Part shown: positions 46,211-56,896 of the stretch, piece after piece | How the letters are laid out: the number at the start of each line of letters is the position of its first letter | Position numbering within the stretch: the first letter of the stretch is position 1 | From: Thalassobaculaceae bacterium | GTDB taxonomy: Bacteria; Pseudomonadota; Alphaproteobacteria; Thalassobaculales; Thalassobaculaceae | DNA length: 64,000 bases | Assembly (NCBI GenBank): GCA_029212785.1 | Contig: JARGOG010000001.1 | Span: forward strand, 110,758 to 174,757 | Direction: 5' to 3' | Made by a program: the position numbers and the translations under genes | Notes under the pieces: model-generated | What the model was told of the DNA's origin: nothing | Seen by the model: only the letters and a program-made list of their open reading frames with translations | The model's database searches: none

Positions 46211-46984
46211 CTAGCCGTCTTTGACACCCTGGCCCAAGGTCGCGGTGGCGTTGATCGCCAGGAAGCTGCGGATATGGCGCAGCGCGAGCGCGATCTTCCG
46301 GGCGTTCTCCTTCCACGGATAAAGGCTGACCTGGGCGTTCGGCGCGAGCATGGCCGTCTCCATCGCCGTTGCGTAGGGATGCTCGGGGATGTCATCCGGC
46401 AGGACCAGCACCGGTGTGCGGCAGGCACGCACGAAGTCGCGATCGACGGTGAACACGAAATCCGCCCGCTTCGTGTACATGTTGTCGAGAAATTCGGCGA
46501 TCGACTCCAGGGCGACTTCGGGGCGCCGTGCGTGGAATTCCGGCCCCCAACCCCTGCTGTTGTTCTGGTAGAAGATGTCCGGCACGGCGGAGCTGTAGCC
46601 GCTCGGATGCACCAGCACGGCGGAGACGACGCGGTCGCCCGCGCGCTTCAGCATGTTCCAGATCATCGGCCCGCCGATGCAGAAGCCCATCACCATGAAG
46701 CGGTCGATCCCGAGATGGTCCATCAGGCCGAGTTGGTCGTCGGTGAAACCGTCCCACGTCCGCTCGACCTCGAGCGGGCCTTCGGACTGGCCGCCATTGG
46801 CGTTGCGCAGGTCGAGCGCGATGACCCGATAGGTGTCGCTGAAGGTCTCCAGCGGATTGAAGGCATGGGTCGCAAGCCCGGCTATCGTCGCGTTCAGCCC
46901 GCCTCCCGGAATGACCAACAGCGGGGGGCCGGACCCGGCTTCCTCGTAGTGAATCCGGACCGGACCATTTTCAAAGATTGGCAT
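46211..46984 (-). CDS. Alpha/beta hydrolase
   Basis: IHYEEAGSGPPLLVIPGGG, FMVMGFCIGGPMIWN (nucleophile-elbow position is Cys: GFCIGG). Confidence 0.8.
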   Translation of the reverse strand: MPIFENGPVRIHYEEAGSGPPLLVIPGGGLNATIAGLATHAFNPLETFSDTYRVIALDLRNANGGQSEGPLEVERTWDGFTDDQLGLMDHLGIDRFMVMGFCIGGPMIWNMLKRAGDRVVSAVLVHPSGYSSAVPDIFYQNNSRGWGPEFHARRPEVALESIAEFLDNMYTKRADFVFTVDRDFVRACRTPVLVLPDDIPEHPYATAMETAMLAPNAQVSLYPWKENARKIALALRHIRSFLAINATATLGQGVKDG

Positions 46985-47032
46985 AGCGGCTCTCGTTTCC
47001 CGGTGAGGTGATCGGTGCGGTGGCGGCGCTTG

Positions 47033-47683
47033 TCATGGAAGTGCCGAGGTGTAGGGGGCGACGGGGTGCGCCAGGGCTCCGGACTGGATCGGGACGCAGG
47101 CGTCGGGGAAGTCCTGGCGGAAGCGGGCGCCGAGGTCCGCCGCCTTGTCGAGGAATTCTTCCAGCCGGGCCATCGCCCCGGTGGGCAGGTCATGCAGGAC
47201 GATCAGCGTCCAGGGCTGGCTTTGGCACTGCGCGAGCGCCGTCTCGACCCAGCCTTGTGGATCGTCCCAGTCGCGGGGGATGGCGTTCCACAGCACGCAG
47301 GAATACCGCTCGTCCATCAGGTACTCGATCACGGAGCGTTTGAGCAGGCGACCGTCCAGGTTGCCGCCGCCGCCGAACGGCCGGAACAGGCGGGTGGTCA
47401 CGCCAAGCTCCGCGAGCAGGCGGTCGGTCGCGCCGATTTCGGCCTCGGCCACGTCCGTCGCCGGGTTCTCGCCGAGCGGGACCGTATGGGTGAGGGTGTG
47501 GTTGCCGATCCAATGACCATCGGCAAGCGTTGCGTCGATCAGGCCGGCCGCCGCCGGGTGCCTGAGCTTGTTGCCGACGACGAAGAACGTCGCCCGCAGG
47601 CCCCGGTCACGCAGGATGTCGAGCACCTGCGGGGTCACATCGGGATCCGGGCCGTTGTCGAAGGTGAGGGTCAGGTCGAACAT
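47033..47683 (-). CDS. Polysaccharide deacetylase family protein
   Basis: LTLTFDNGPDPDVTPQVLDIL, GNHTLTH, LHDLPTGAM NodB-fold motifs. Confidence 0.87.
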   Translation of the reverse strand: MFDLTLTFDNGPDPDVTPQVLDILRDRGLRATFFVVGNKLRHPAAAGLIDATLADGHWIGNHTLTHTVPLGENPATDVAEAEIGATDRLLAELGVTTRLFRPFGGGGNLDGRLLKRSVIEYLMDERYSCVLWNAIPRDWDDPQGWVETALAQCQSQPWTLIVLHDLPTGAMARLEEFLDKAADLGARFRQDFPDACVPIQSGALAHPVAPYTSALP

Positions 47684-48026
47684 GGTCGGCGGAACTCTCC
47701 GTTGCCAGGACATCGGGCGCGGTCGATGCGGATCCGTTGACGCGGTGCCGTCCCGTGCAGAGGCCGTCCGCACGGTGCCGATCTCCGCTGGAAACCAGGC
47801 CGGATCGCCATATCCCGGACTCCGCGCAGGGGGACTGCGGACGGATTCTGTCACCTCATATTGACAACACGGCCCTGCGGGCGCCACTCCTTGGCCGAAA
47901 CGTGAGCCATGCACTACCATCCGGGCCGGATCGGGAGCGGGGGTCGGACAGTCGCGGACTGGACGTCCCGAGCATCGAAACCGACCGACCCGTGCCGACG
48001 AGTGGAGCCGACTAGGGGAAACGCCT

Positions 48027-49895
48027 GTGAGAAACGCAAAAACAGTACTTATCGACCGCCATCCGGGCCGCTCGGCCCAGACCATCGGGCTTGCCCGCGA
48101 GCTCGGTACCGATCCGGAGCTGATCCACGAGCCGTCCGTCGGCGTCGTCGGCACCAAGGGCGACAGCCAGTGCTATCTGGGCGTCGCCGACAAGGTCGAC
48201 GCGATCCATGCCTGTCTGAAGGACCGCATCGGAAGCGAAGAGGGCAAACTGAAGCTGCGCCTGGTGCAGCCGGAATTCACCATCGCCACCTCCGACGGCA
48301 TCCGCAACGGCACGCGCGAGATGCGTTACTCGCTGATCGGCCGCGAGGTCACCAACGACGCATTGTGCGAGCATCTGGAAGCGACCGGCCTGGCCGGCAC
48401 CATTGCCGTCGTTGCCTGCGATAAGCCGCCGGTCGGCGCGCTTGCCGCCCTGCTGGAGCACAACCAGCCGGCCATCATCATGTCCGACGGCCCGATCCGC
48501 CCGGGCCACGACCCGAACACCGGCGAGGCGCTGGATATCGTCAGCGCCTATCAGGTCGCCGGCAATCCGGACGCCGAGTTCCGCCACCACATCTCCTGCC
48601 ATGCCTGCCCCGGTTTCGGCAGCTGCGGCGGCATGTTCACCTACAACACCATGCAGACCTTCATCGGCGTGGTCGGCCTGCAGCCGCTGCACATGGTGGC
48701 GCCGCCGTCCGATGACCCGCGGCGGCTGACCGAGTTCCCGGCGGAGCTGGTGCAGCATCTGTCCAACATGATCGACGCCGATCTGAAGCCGCGTGACATC
48801 GTGGTGCGCGACTCCCTGCGCAACGCGGTGATCGTCGCCATGGCGATCGGCGGGTCGACCAACGTCACCCTGCACGCGCCGGAGATCGCCCGGGCCGCCG
48901 GCTATGCCGATTTCTGGAAGGAGATCATCACGCCGGAGGAGTTCAACCACTTCTCCCAGCATGTGGTGCCGGTGCTGACCGACGCGCGGCCCTACGGCAA
49001 GTATTCGATGGTCGATATCGACGGCGTCGGTGGCGTCCAGGTGATCGTGCGCGAGCTGCTCGAGGCCGGTCTGTTGAACGGCGACGTCATGACCTGCACC
49101 GGTGAGACTCTGGCCGAGCAGGTCAAGCGCCTGGACACCAAGCCGGTGGACGGCAAGGTGATCTATCCGGTGGAGAAGCCGTACAAGCCGACCGGCGGCC
49201 TGCGGGTGCTCGGCGGCAACCTGTCGCCCGACTTCTCGGCGATTCTCAAGCTGGCCGGGGTCGAGGTCGGGCTGGAGGACAACCGGTTCGTTGGCAAGGC
49301 GCGGGTGTTCGAGGGCGAGGCGGGGCTGCTCGCGGCCCTCGACCAGACGCCGGAGAGCTTCCAGAACAACGACATGATCATCGTGCGCTACGAGGGGCCG
49401 AGCGGGGCGCCGGGCATGCCGGAGATGCTCGATCCGACTTCGCGCATCACCACGCTGTGCCGCGAGCGGGGCATCGCCGTCGGCCTGATGACCGACGCCC
49501 GGTTCTCCGGCGGTTCGGTCGGTCTGGTGATCGGTCATGTGGGACCGGAAGCGGCTCTTGGCGGGCCGATCGCCCTGATCGAGGATGGTGACGAGATCGT
49601 CGCCGACCTGACCACCGACGAGCTGACCTGCACCGCACTGGACGATCCGGCGACCTTGGCCGCGCGGACGGCGAAATGGGAGAAGGAGGTCGCCGACAAT
49701 GGCGGCATCCATCCGAACTGCGGCATCGCCGATACCCGGCTGCTACACCGTGCCCGGCACACGGCCGTGCCGGCCACCCGCGGCGGTGGCCTGCATCCGA
49801 ACCGCGAGGTCTGGGTGCGCGAGCAGCGCATGGCCGACCGCTCCGGCTTCCAGGTGAAGAACAAGTACCGGCCGCACACCGACAAGGCGTTCTGA
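48027..49895 (+). CDS. IlvD/Edd-family dehydratase
   Basis: ACDKPPVGALAAL, HACPGFGSCGGMFTYNTM, RYEGPSGAPGMPEML, GLMTDARFSGGSVGLVIGHVGPEA. Confidence 0.87.
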   Translation: MRNAKTVLIDRHPGRSAQTIGLARELGTDPELIHEPSVGVVGTKGDSQCYLGVADKVDAIHACLKDRIGSEEGKLKLRLVQPEFTIATSDGIRNGTREMRYSLIGREVTNDALCEHLEATGLAGTIAVVACDKPPVGALAALLEHNQPAIIMSDGPIRPGHDPNTGEALDIVSAYQVAGNPDAEFRHHISCHACPGFGSCGGMFTYNTMQTFIGVVGLQPLHMVAPPSDDPRRLTEFPAELVQHLSNMIDADLKPRDIVVRDSLRNAVIVAMAIGGSTNVTLHAPEIARAAGYADFWKEIITPEEFNHFSQHVVPVLTDARPYGKYSMVDIDGVGGVQVIVRELLEAGLLNGDVMTCTGETLAEQVKRLDTKPVDGKVIYPVEKPYKPTGGLRVLGGNLSPDFSAILKLAGVEVGLEDNRFVGKARVFEGEAGLLAALDQTPESFQNNDMIIVRYEGPSGAPGMPEMLDPTSRITTLCRERGIAVGLMTDARFSGGSVGLVIGHVGPEAALGGPIALIEDGDEIVADLTTDELTCTALDDPATLAARTAKWEKEVADNGGIHPNCGIADTRLLHRARHTAVPATRGGGLHPNREVWVREQRMADRSGFQVKNKYRPHTDKAF

Positions 49896-49932
49896 GCCGA
49901 TATCCCGTACAAAACGGTCCGGACGAGGAAAG

Positions 49933-49961
49933 CGGGGCCTGCCGGATGGCGGGCCCCGTTT
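49933..49961 (+). terminator. Rho-independent terminator after the dehydratase gene
   Basis: CGGGGCCTGCC-GGAT-GGCGGGCCCCG-TTT, 11-bp stem including one G-T pair. Confidence 0.7.
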
Positions 49962-49986
49962 AACGATTGCCGCCAGGCGATGCCGA

Positions 49987-52900
49987 TCAGGCGGCGCTGG
50001 CGGTCGATTGAGGGGTGATCTTGAGGTAATTCTTGATTCGGTTCACCGTGTTCGTGCTCATCGCCTCGATTTCCGGTTTGGCCTGTCGGAGCGCCGATCT
50101 GTCTCCGGCATGCGCGCATCGGTTCAGCCGGTCGGCGAGCCGCCCGAGATCCGACACCCCCATGTTCAAGCATTCGCCTTTCAGGGCGTGCATGTCTTGC
50201 GCCAGGAGCGTCAGATCGTCCTTGCTGAGCGCGTCGCCATAGCCCCTGGCGCGCCGGGTGATGCTTTCGCATAGGTCCGTCACGAGGCGGGTGAAGATTT
50301 CCGGCGGCGTAAGCGACCGGATATCGGCGAGCCGCTTATGATCGATCAGATCCGAAAGGGTGTCACGGGCGCCGGTTGCCGAGCCGTCGTCTGCGCTGTC
50401 TTCGGCGCCGCCGCCCAGCGCCGGAGTTTGCTCGACCTCGTCGATTGTCACGCAATCAGCCGCACTACCCCGCCCGTTCAGTGCGGCGGTCTGCAGCACT
50501 TCCAGGAACTCCTCGAAGTCGAGCGGCTTGGTCAGGTAGCGGAAGAAGCCCTGTGCCAGGCCGCGTTCGACCTCATCTCTCATCGCCGCGGCGGTGAGGG
50601 CGATCACCGGAATTGCGGCGGTCTCCGGATTGGCGAGCAAGCGTTCCAGCACCTCATACCCGTTGATATCAGGGAGGTTCAGGTCCAGGACGATTACGTC
50701 CGGACGCGCGTGGAGCGCCTGGATCAGGCCGTCTTCGCCGGTTGTCGCCTCGATGAAGGTCACGTCCGGCAGGCAGCCGACGACGTGTTCGACGATGCGC
50801 ATATTGATCGGGTTGTCCTCGATGCACAGAACGCGGAAGGCGTCGATCGAGTGCGCGTCGATTCTGTCGCTCACCACCGCGGAGCCGGGCGGGCGGGTTT
50901 GGTCGTCCGCGTCATCGGCGCCCGGGAGGCTCATCCAGAAAGTACTGCCGGAGGGATCGGCCGGTTGGTATCCGATCTGGCCGGACATGGCGGCAATCAG
51001 TTTCCTGCTCAGGGCGAGGCCGATGCCGGTGCCCTCGATGCTGCCGTACTCGGCACCCAGGCGGTCAAAGGGGGAGAACAGCCGCGCGGCTTTCGCGGCG
51101 GCGATCCCAGGACCTGAATCGGTGACCAGGATCGTTACCTGGCCGTTCTCCCTTACGGCCTGAAGCCGCACGAAACCGTTCGGGCGGTTGTACTTGATCG
51201 CGTTCGACAGCAGGTTCAGCAACACCTGAATGGCGCGCTGGCCGTCCGCACGCGCGTTGCCGACGGCATCATCGATGTCGAGCTGCAGGTCTATCGACCG
51301 CTGGTCGGCAAGCGGACGGACACTGTCCATCGCCCGGTCGATCATACTGCGCACGCTGACGCTTTGCAGACTGACCTTCATGTGGCCGGACTCGACGGTG
51401 GACAGGTCCAGCACGTCGTTGACCAGGCTGAGCAGCAACTGCCCGCTGGAGACGATGTAGCCGCTGTACTCGCTGACCTGGTCCGTCGACAGCCTCCGGT
51501 CCTTCATCATCTGCAGAATTTCGCCGAAGCCGATGATTGCGTTCAGCGGTGTCCGCAACTCGTGGCTCATGCTCGCCAGGAAGTCGGACTTCGCTTGGTT
51601 GGCGGCGTCGGCGGTATCGCGGGCCTGGCGGATCTCCTCATAGGCCATCTCGCGGTCGGTGACGTCAAACCGAAGGACGACCCTGCCGCCGTCCGAGGTC
51701 GGCCGCTCGACGACTTCGATGGCCCGGCCGTTGATGTGAACGAGGGTGGTCGAATTTGCGGCAACGTGCCGTTCCATGCGCCAGCGAGTCCACGCCTCCG
51801 GATCCTCTCGGGCCTCCTCGACCATGCCCTGCTCAATGGACTGCTTGATGATGGTTTCGAACGTGTCGCCCAGACGCTCGACCGTGCCGATGCCGGTGGG
51901 CTGCTGGGACGGCGCGTTCCTGTAGATCAGCTCGTCCGCCGCATTGAACAGCATGAAGCCGCCCGGCAGAGCGTCGGCCGCGTCCTTCAGCCGTTCCTTG
52001 GCATCGACAAAGTCGGTGATGTCGCGGGCACTGCCGCGGTATCCGGTGAACTTGCCGACCGCGTCGAAGAGCGGGACGCCACTGGTGCGGATCCACCGGA
52101 TGCCGATCGGCGAGCGGCGCGGATACTCGAAATCGGAGAACGGAAGGTGCCGGTCGAGCGCGGTCTGGTGGCTAGAGATTGCTTCCGGGTTCGACATGAG
52201 TTCGGCCGCACACATTTCGAGCCTGCGCTTGCCCAGGTGCCATTCCGAAGAGGTTCCCGAAGCCTGTTCGACGGCTTTCGACATCCACACCATGCGGTGG
52301 TCTGTATCGGTTTCCCAGAACCAGTCGCCTGACGCTTCGGCGAAGTCACGGAACCGGCGCTCATTCTCTCGCAGCCGTTTGCCGAGCATCTCGCGACGGC
52401 GGATCTGCACGACCAGGGCCGCGGCGACGGTGGCGATGATCAGGGTGGTGATGAGCAGTGTCCATAGACCGCTGAGCAACTCGTCGTAGAAGCTGCGGAG
52501 ACCGTCTTGCCGCGTCACGGCCGTTGTCAGGATGAAACGCCGGTCCTGCGTCGTCGCGAAGCCGATGATCCGTTCGTCGCCGCCGTCCGGGTCGGTCGTG
52601 TGGAAGGTTCCTGAAAGCTGTCCGGCCTGCACGGCGGCGACGAGACGGTCGGTCAATGCTGCGGAATCGTGGATCGCCGGGTCTCTCGGTTCCGCGACCA
52701 AGGTCTGCCCGTCGCCGCGGATCATGGTGGCAACCACGTCCAGGCCGAGGCCGGCGGAGTGGAAGACCTGCGAGAAATACGTCGGATCGACCATCCCGTA
52801 GGCGATGCCGGTGAAGGCTCCGTCGGGGCCATTGGTGCGCAGCGCGACACCGATCACCGACATGTCGAGGATCGGGGAGTAGAATGGATCGGTGATGATC

Positions 52901-53346
52901 GGCTGCTGGCTGACCGGGGGGCTGGCGCGCAGCGTCTTGAAGAGGTTGCTCTCGGCGATGTTCACCGGCGGCGCGAGCTTGGCGTAGGAGGTCGCAATCC
53001 GGTCGCCGTTCGCGTCGACCCAGCCGATCGTCTTCAGGACCGGCGATCCGCCATGGACGGCGCGCAGCAGGCGATGGACCGTCTGCGGATCGTCGCCATC
53101 GCTTTCGACTTCGGTTCGGAGGCGGGATACTTCGCGTAGCGCCGATTCAACACCGCCGAATACCCGGGACGCGTGCTGCGCCAGGAGTGTCGAGGTGCTC
53201 AGAAGCGAGTTTTCCACCCTGACGACTTCCGCGTCACGCCTCTGCCACTTGTTGTAGGCGAAAGAGCCGACGAGCAGAATCAGTCCGACCGATGCTCCGA
53301 TCAGGACCTGATAGCTCGGTCGGACACCTTGCCAGGGCAGTGGCAC
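49987..53346 (-). CDS. Hybrid sensor histidine kinase (extracellular sensor, PAS, HisKA, HATPase, REC, Hpt)
   Basis: [71 protein letters not shown]. Confidence 0.88.
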   Translation of the reverse strand: MPLPWQGVRPSYQVLIGASVGLILLVGSFAYNKWQRRDAEVVRVENSLLSTSTLLAQHASRVFGGVESALREVSRLRTEVESDGDDPQTVHRLLRAVHGGSPVLKTIGWVDANGDRIATSYAKLAPPVNIAESNLFKTLRASPPVSQQPIITDPFYSPILDMSVIGVALRTNGPDGAFTGIAYGMVDPTYFSQVFHSAGLGLDVVATMIRGDGQTLVAEPRDPAIHDSAALTDRLVAAVQAGQLSGTFHTTDPDGGDERIIGFATTQDRRFILTTAVTRQDGLRSFYDELLSGLWTLLITTLIIATVAAALVVQIRRREMLGKRLRENERRFRDFAEASGDWFWETDTDHRMVWMSKAVEQASGTSSEWHLGKRRLEMCAAELMSNPEAISSHQTALDRHLPFSDFEYPRRSPIGIRWIRTSGVPLFDAVGKFTGYRGSARDITDFVDAKERLKDAADALPGGFMLFNAADELIYRNAPSQQPTGIGTVERLGDTFETIIKQSIEQGMVEEAREDPEAWTRWRMERHVAANSTTLVHINGRAIEVVERPTSDGGRVVLRFDVTDREMAYEEIRQARDTADAANQAKSDFLASMSHELRTPLNAIIGFGEILQMMKDRRLSTDQVSEYSGYIVSSGQLLLSLVNDVLDLSTVESGHMKVSLQSVSVRSMIDRAMDSVRPLADQRSIDLQLDIDDAVGNARADGQRAIQVLLNLLSNAIKYNRPNGFVRLQAVRENGQVTILVTDSGPGIAAAKAARLFSPFDRLGAEYGSIEGTGIGLALSRKLIAAMSGQIGYQPADPSGSTFWMSLPGADDADDQTRPPGSAVVSDRIDAHSIDAFRVLCIEDNPINMRIVEHVVGCLPDVTFIEATTGEDGLIQALHARPDVIVLDLNLPDINGYEVLERLLANPETAAIPVIALTAAAMRDEVERGLAQGFFRYLTKPLDFEEFLEVLQTAALNGRGSAADCVTIDEVEQTPALGGGAEDSADDGSATGARDTLSDLIDHKRLADIRSLTPPEIFTRLVTDLCESITRRARGYGDALSKDDLTLLAQDMHALKGECLNMGVSDLGRLADRLNRCAHAGDRSALRQAKPEIEAMSTNTVNRIKNYLKITPQSTASAA

Positions 53347-53535
53347 GTCCGTCTCTCCTCGTGGGTTTAATGAGGTGACGAATTTGGTACAATTTTATTA
53401 GGATTGCCTTAACGATGGAATCGGCCTGTACCGGGAGGGATTCTGCCCTTCACGACGCCGTTCCGGGGCTACATTCGCGAAATGTCGATGCGGACAGACG
53501 CACCTGGGGCGCATGGCGCTCCGGAACCGGCGGTA

Positions 53536-54474
53536 TCAGCCGTAGTCGACCGGCGTGGCGTCGCGACCGTCGCGGTGCCACTGCCAGTAGGTATCCTTCA
53601 GGCGCGCGGAGACCGGGCCGGGGCGGTCGTTGGACAGGATCGTGCCGTCGATGCGCGAGGCGGGCATCACGCCGCCGGCGGTGGTCGATGTGAAGATCTC
53701 GTCGGCGTTGCGCAGTTCGTCCGCGGTGATCGCCCGGACCTCCCAGGCGATTCCGAGTTCGTCGCAGAGATCGAAGACGGTCTGGCGGGTGATGCCCTCG
53801 AGCGCCCCACGGTCGGGGGAGACGACCGCCCCGTCCTTCACCATGAAGACATTGAAGCCGGGCCCCTCGGTTACCAGACCGTCGGAGTCGAGCAGAATCG
53901 CATTGTCGGCACCGGCATCCTCAGCCTCGAACATGGCGCGAACCAGGTCGCCCCAGTGGAAGTTCTTGATGGTCGGGTCGACGCTTTCAGAGGCGATGCG
54001 CGGGGTCTTGGCGACGATCAGATGCGCTCCGCGTTCCTGCACGTCGGTCGGGATCACGTCGATCCATGGGATGGCATAGGCGTAGAACCGGTTCTGCATC
54101 AGGCTCGGCCGGCGGGGCATCCCGGGCAGAGGAACGCCGCGGGTGGCGATCATCGCCACATAGGCCTCGCGCAGCCCGGACAGGCGGACGCATTCGGTGA
54201 GGATGCCGGCGATCTCCGCGCGGTCATGCGGCAGCGTCATCCGCAATCCGGCGATCGACCGCTCGAACCGGGCGAGGTGATGATCGAGGCGGAAGAAGGC
54301 GCCGCCCCAGACATGGACCACGTCATAGGTCACGTCGGACTTGCCGAAGCCCCAGTCCATGATCGAGATCGACGCCTCACCTGCGGGCACGTAGCTGCCG
54401 TTGACGAAAGCGGCCCCCTTGGAGAAATCGGCGGCGGGGCCGCGGGCGGCGGATACCGGGGTCGGGTCGTTCAT
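53536..54474 (-). CDS. Class IV aminotransferase (branched-chain or D-amino acid type)
   Basis: FVNGSYVPAGEASISIMDWGF, KNFHWGDLVRAMFEAEDAGADNAILLD, TEGPGFNVFMV. Confidence 0.87.
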   Translation of the reverse strand: MNDPTPVSAARGPAADFSKGAAFVNGSYVPAGEASISIMDWGFGKSDVTYDVVHVWGGAFFRLDHHLARFERSIAGLRMTLPHDRAEIAGILTECVRLSGLREAYVAMIATRGVPLPGMPRRPSLMQNRFYAYAIPWIDVIPTDVQERGAHLIVAKTPRIASESVDPTIKNFHWGDLVRAMFEAEDAGADNAILLDSDGLVTEGPGFNVFMVKDGAVVSPDRGALEGITRQTVFDLCDELGIAWEVRAITADELRNADEIFTSTTAGGVMPASRIDGTILSNDRPGPVSARLKDTYWQWHRDGRDATPVDYG

Positions 54475-54641
54475 GGCGGAACCTCATGTGCGCTCGCCAC
54501 AGACTGCCTCCTTCATCGGACAAAGTCATGTCGCAGAGTGAGGCTCGCCTCCTGTGCCTCACGTTGCTGACCGGCCGTCGGTGAGGGTAAAAGGCTGAGA
54601 GCGTTGGACGCCGCTTCGAAGCAGGGATCGATCGACACCGA

Positions 54642-56207
54642 ATGCAAGCGACAGACCACTCCCTTGAGGCGGTGAAATCAGCGGTGATCCGCTCGCCGGA
54701 GGATGCGGCGGCGCTCGCGGGGTTCATGGCGGAGCCTGGCGACGATGCCTCCTGCCGGGTCGCGGCCTGGTTCCACAGATACCTGCGCCTGATCGCATGT
54801 GCGGGACCCGCGGACGCCCTGGCGGTGCGCCGGGCGCTGCAGTCCGCCGACGTGCTGAACCACCGGTCGATCGAGGCGATCGACCTGCCGGGCGTTCTGG
54901 CGGTGCCTGAAACCGCCGGGCTGATGGCGGCAATCCAGTATCTGATCCGAAACGATACCCACCCCGTTCTGGCCAAGGGCTACAGCCGGCGGCTGCCTCT
55001 CGCCGTGCGCGCCAGGATTGCCGTCATGGAGAATCCGATGCCGGCCCGGGTGTCCCATGCCTATGACATCATGAACCTGCGGCGCCTGGGCGCGAGCTGG
55101 CTGTGGCGCTGCGGATTTCTTGACGAGGCCAGGCGTCTGAATCAGGCGACCACCAGCTATCTGGAGCGCGTCCGGCCGGCGGTGAATGGCGACGTGCGGT
55201 ATCTGACGGACTCATGGACCTTCGCGATCGGCCACATCGTTATGCTGGCGCATCTCGCCTACGCCGTCCGTCACGGGATGACGACGTATGGCGGCTTGAA
55301 GATCTTTCAGGGCGCGGTCGCCAACAGGCCGTTGCTCGACATGGTCGACCGGCAGGTCGCTGCACTCGATATCGTTCCCGAGCAGGAGTGCCTTCCGGAA
55401 TCGCATCTGAGCACCGATTTGGAGGTTTTCGGCGATCGGCGTCTCAGTCATTTCGAATTCTATGAGCAGGTGCTCCAGGCGCATCCGCCCGACGGCGGCG
55501 CGCTTCTCAACGCGGAGCCGAGCCAGCACGCCCTCGTCGAACGTCTGTTGGCCGCATGCGGGTTGCCGACCGGGCGTCCGGTTGTGACGCTGCACAACCG
55601 GGAGGCCGGATTTCGGCGCTCACTCGAGGACGGCTCCCGCGACGCGGAGATCGGCAGTTTCCTTCCCGCCATCCGCCTGCTGGTCGCGCGGGGATACACG
55701 GTTGTGCGGCTCGGAGATGCCTCGATGACGCCGCTTCCACAGATCGACGGGGCTTTCGACTATGCCCATTCGCCGCACAAATCGGCGGAACTCGACGTCG
55801 CGCTGATCGCGACGGCGCGGTTCCATATCGGCTCCAGCTCCGGACTGTCCCTGGTCGCCATGCTGTTCGGGGTGCCGACGCTGTTCGTCAACTGGCATCC
55901 GATCCATCTGCTGCCCTTTGGCCGGCGAAACTGGATCGTGCTCAAGGGGTTGCGGGATCTGGCGGATGCGCGGCAACGCATTGCCGCCGCCGACTACCGA
56001 CGTTACGGGTCCTTTGCGCGGGCGGTGCTGGCCGATGAAGGGCTGGCACTCGAGGATTTGACCGCGGAACAGATCGAGGTGGCGGTGGAAGGGTTCCTGC
56101 GATCCTTGGAGACGCCCGACAATCCGGTGGGGTCGGCTAGGCTATGGGCGGCGTCGGACGTGGGTGAGTTGCTCGAACTGCCGCCCGATCAGGTGCGCGT
56201 CGGCTGA
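54642..56207 (+). CDS. Probable glycosyltransferase (TIGR04372-like)
   Basis: RPVVTLHNREAGFRRSLEDGSRDAEIGSFLPAIRLLVARGYTVVRLGD, FHIGSSSGLSLVAMLFGVPTLFVNWHPI. Confidence 0.6.
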   Translation: MQATDHSLEAVKSAVIRSPEDAAALAGFMAEPGDDASCRVAAWFHRYLRLIACAGPADALAVRRALQSADVLNHRSIEAIDLPGVLAVPETAGLMAAIQYLIRNDTHPVLAKGYSRRLPLAVRARIAVMENPMPARVSHAYDIMNLRRLGASWLWRCGFLDEARRLNQATTSYLERVRPAVNGDVRYLTDSWTFAIGHIVMLAHLAYAVRHGMTTYGGLKIFQGAVANRPLLDMVDRQVAALDIVPEQECLPESHLSTDLEVFGDRRLSHFEFYEQVLQAHPPDGGALLNAEPSQHALVERLLAACGLPTGRPVVTLHNREAGFRRSLEDGSRDAEIGSFLPAIRLLVARGYTVVRLGDASMTPLPQIDGAFDYAHSPHKSAELDVALIATARFHIGSSSGLSLVAMLFGVPTLFVNWHPIHLLPFGRRNWIVLKGLRDLADARQRIAAADYRRYGSFARAVLADEGLALEDLTAEQIEVAVEGFLRSLETPDNPVGSARLWAASDVGELLELPPDQVRVG

Positions 56208-56348
56208 GCCCGGATCGAGGGAGGCATGCGTCATTGGGGCCATTCAGTTGGCCGGCCATCTGCAGTAGGACTCTCCCCCAGAGATCAAGAAGCGATGCCC
56301 GCCGCCATCGACGGTCGGGCAAAGAAGAATTCATGGGAGGGTTTGGAC

Positions 56349-56873
56349 GTGCCGCAGGATCACATCACTGCCGAGGCGCTGGTCGATCGCGAGAAGATCA
56401 AGACGCTGAAGGCTCAATATTGCCGGTTCCTCGATACCAAGCAGTGGGAGCGTCTGCGCGGATTGTTTCTGGACGCGGCCACCTTCGAGGGCTTCGGCTC
56501 GGCGCCGACGGGGTCGACCGCGGCCCAGTTCGTCGCCGGCGCCAGCGCCCGGCTGCAGGACGCGCTGACGGTGCATCATTGCCATATGGCGGAGATAGCG
56601 TTCGCCGGCCCGGACCGGGCGCGGGCGGTGTGGGCGATGGTGGATGTGGTCGAGTTTCTCGACGGCAAGGAACCGATCGAAGCGCCGGGTGCCCGCGGCT
56701 TCACGGGCTTCGGCCATTATGAGGACGAATACCGGAGGGTCGACGGCGTCTGGAGATTCGCGTCCAAGCGCCTGTCGCGCATCCGGATCGACCCGATCGG
56801 GCACGATCAGGCGCCGGCGTTCACGAACCGGCTCAAGGCCCATGCCGACTGGGTCGGGTTCGGCGTTTCGTAA
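56349..56873 (+). CDS. SnoaL/NTF2-like fold protein
   Basis: EALVDREKIKTLKAQYCRFLDTKQWERLRGLFLDAATFEG; GTG start proposed. Confidence 0.72.
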   Translation: MPQDHITAEALVDREKIKTLKAQYCRFLDTKQWERLRGLFLDAATFEGFGSAPTGSTAAQFVAGASARLQDALTVHHCHMAEIAFAGPDRARAVWAMVDVVEFLDGKEPIEAPGARGFTGFGHYEDEYRRVDGVWRFASKRLSRIRIDPIGHDQAPAFTNRLKAHADWVGFGVS

Positions 56874-56896
56874 GCGGTTCGGGCGGTGGACGGGTA

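Noticed and set aside
48012-49712. 566-aa minus-strand ORF opposite the IlvD/Edd dehydratase
   Set aside because: Antisense shadow ORF; the dehydratase motifs on the plus strand are clear.
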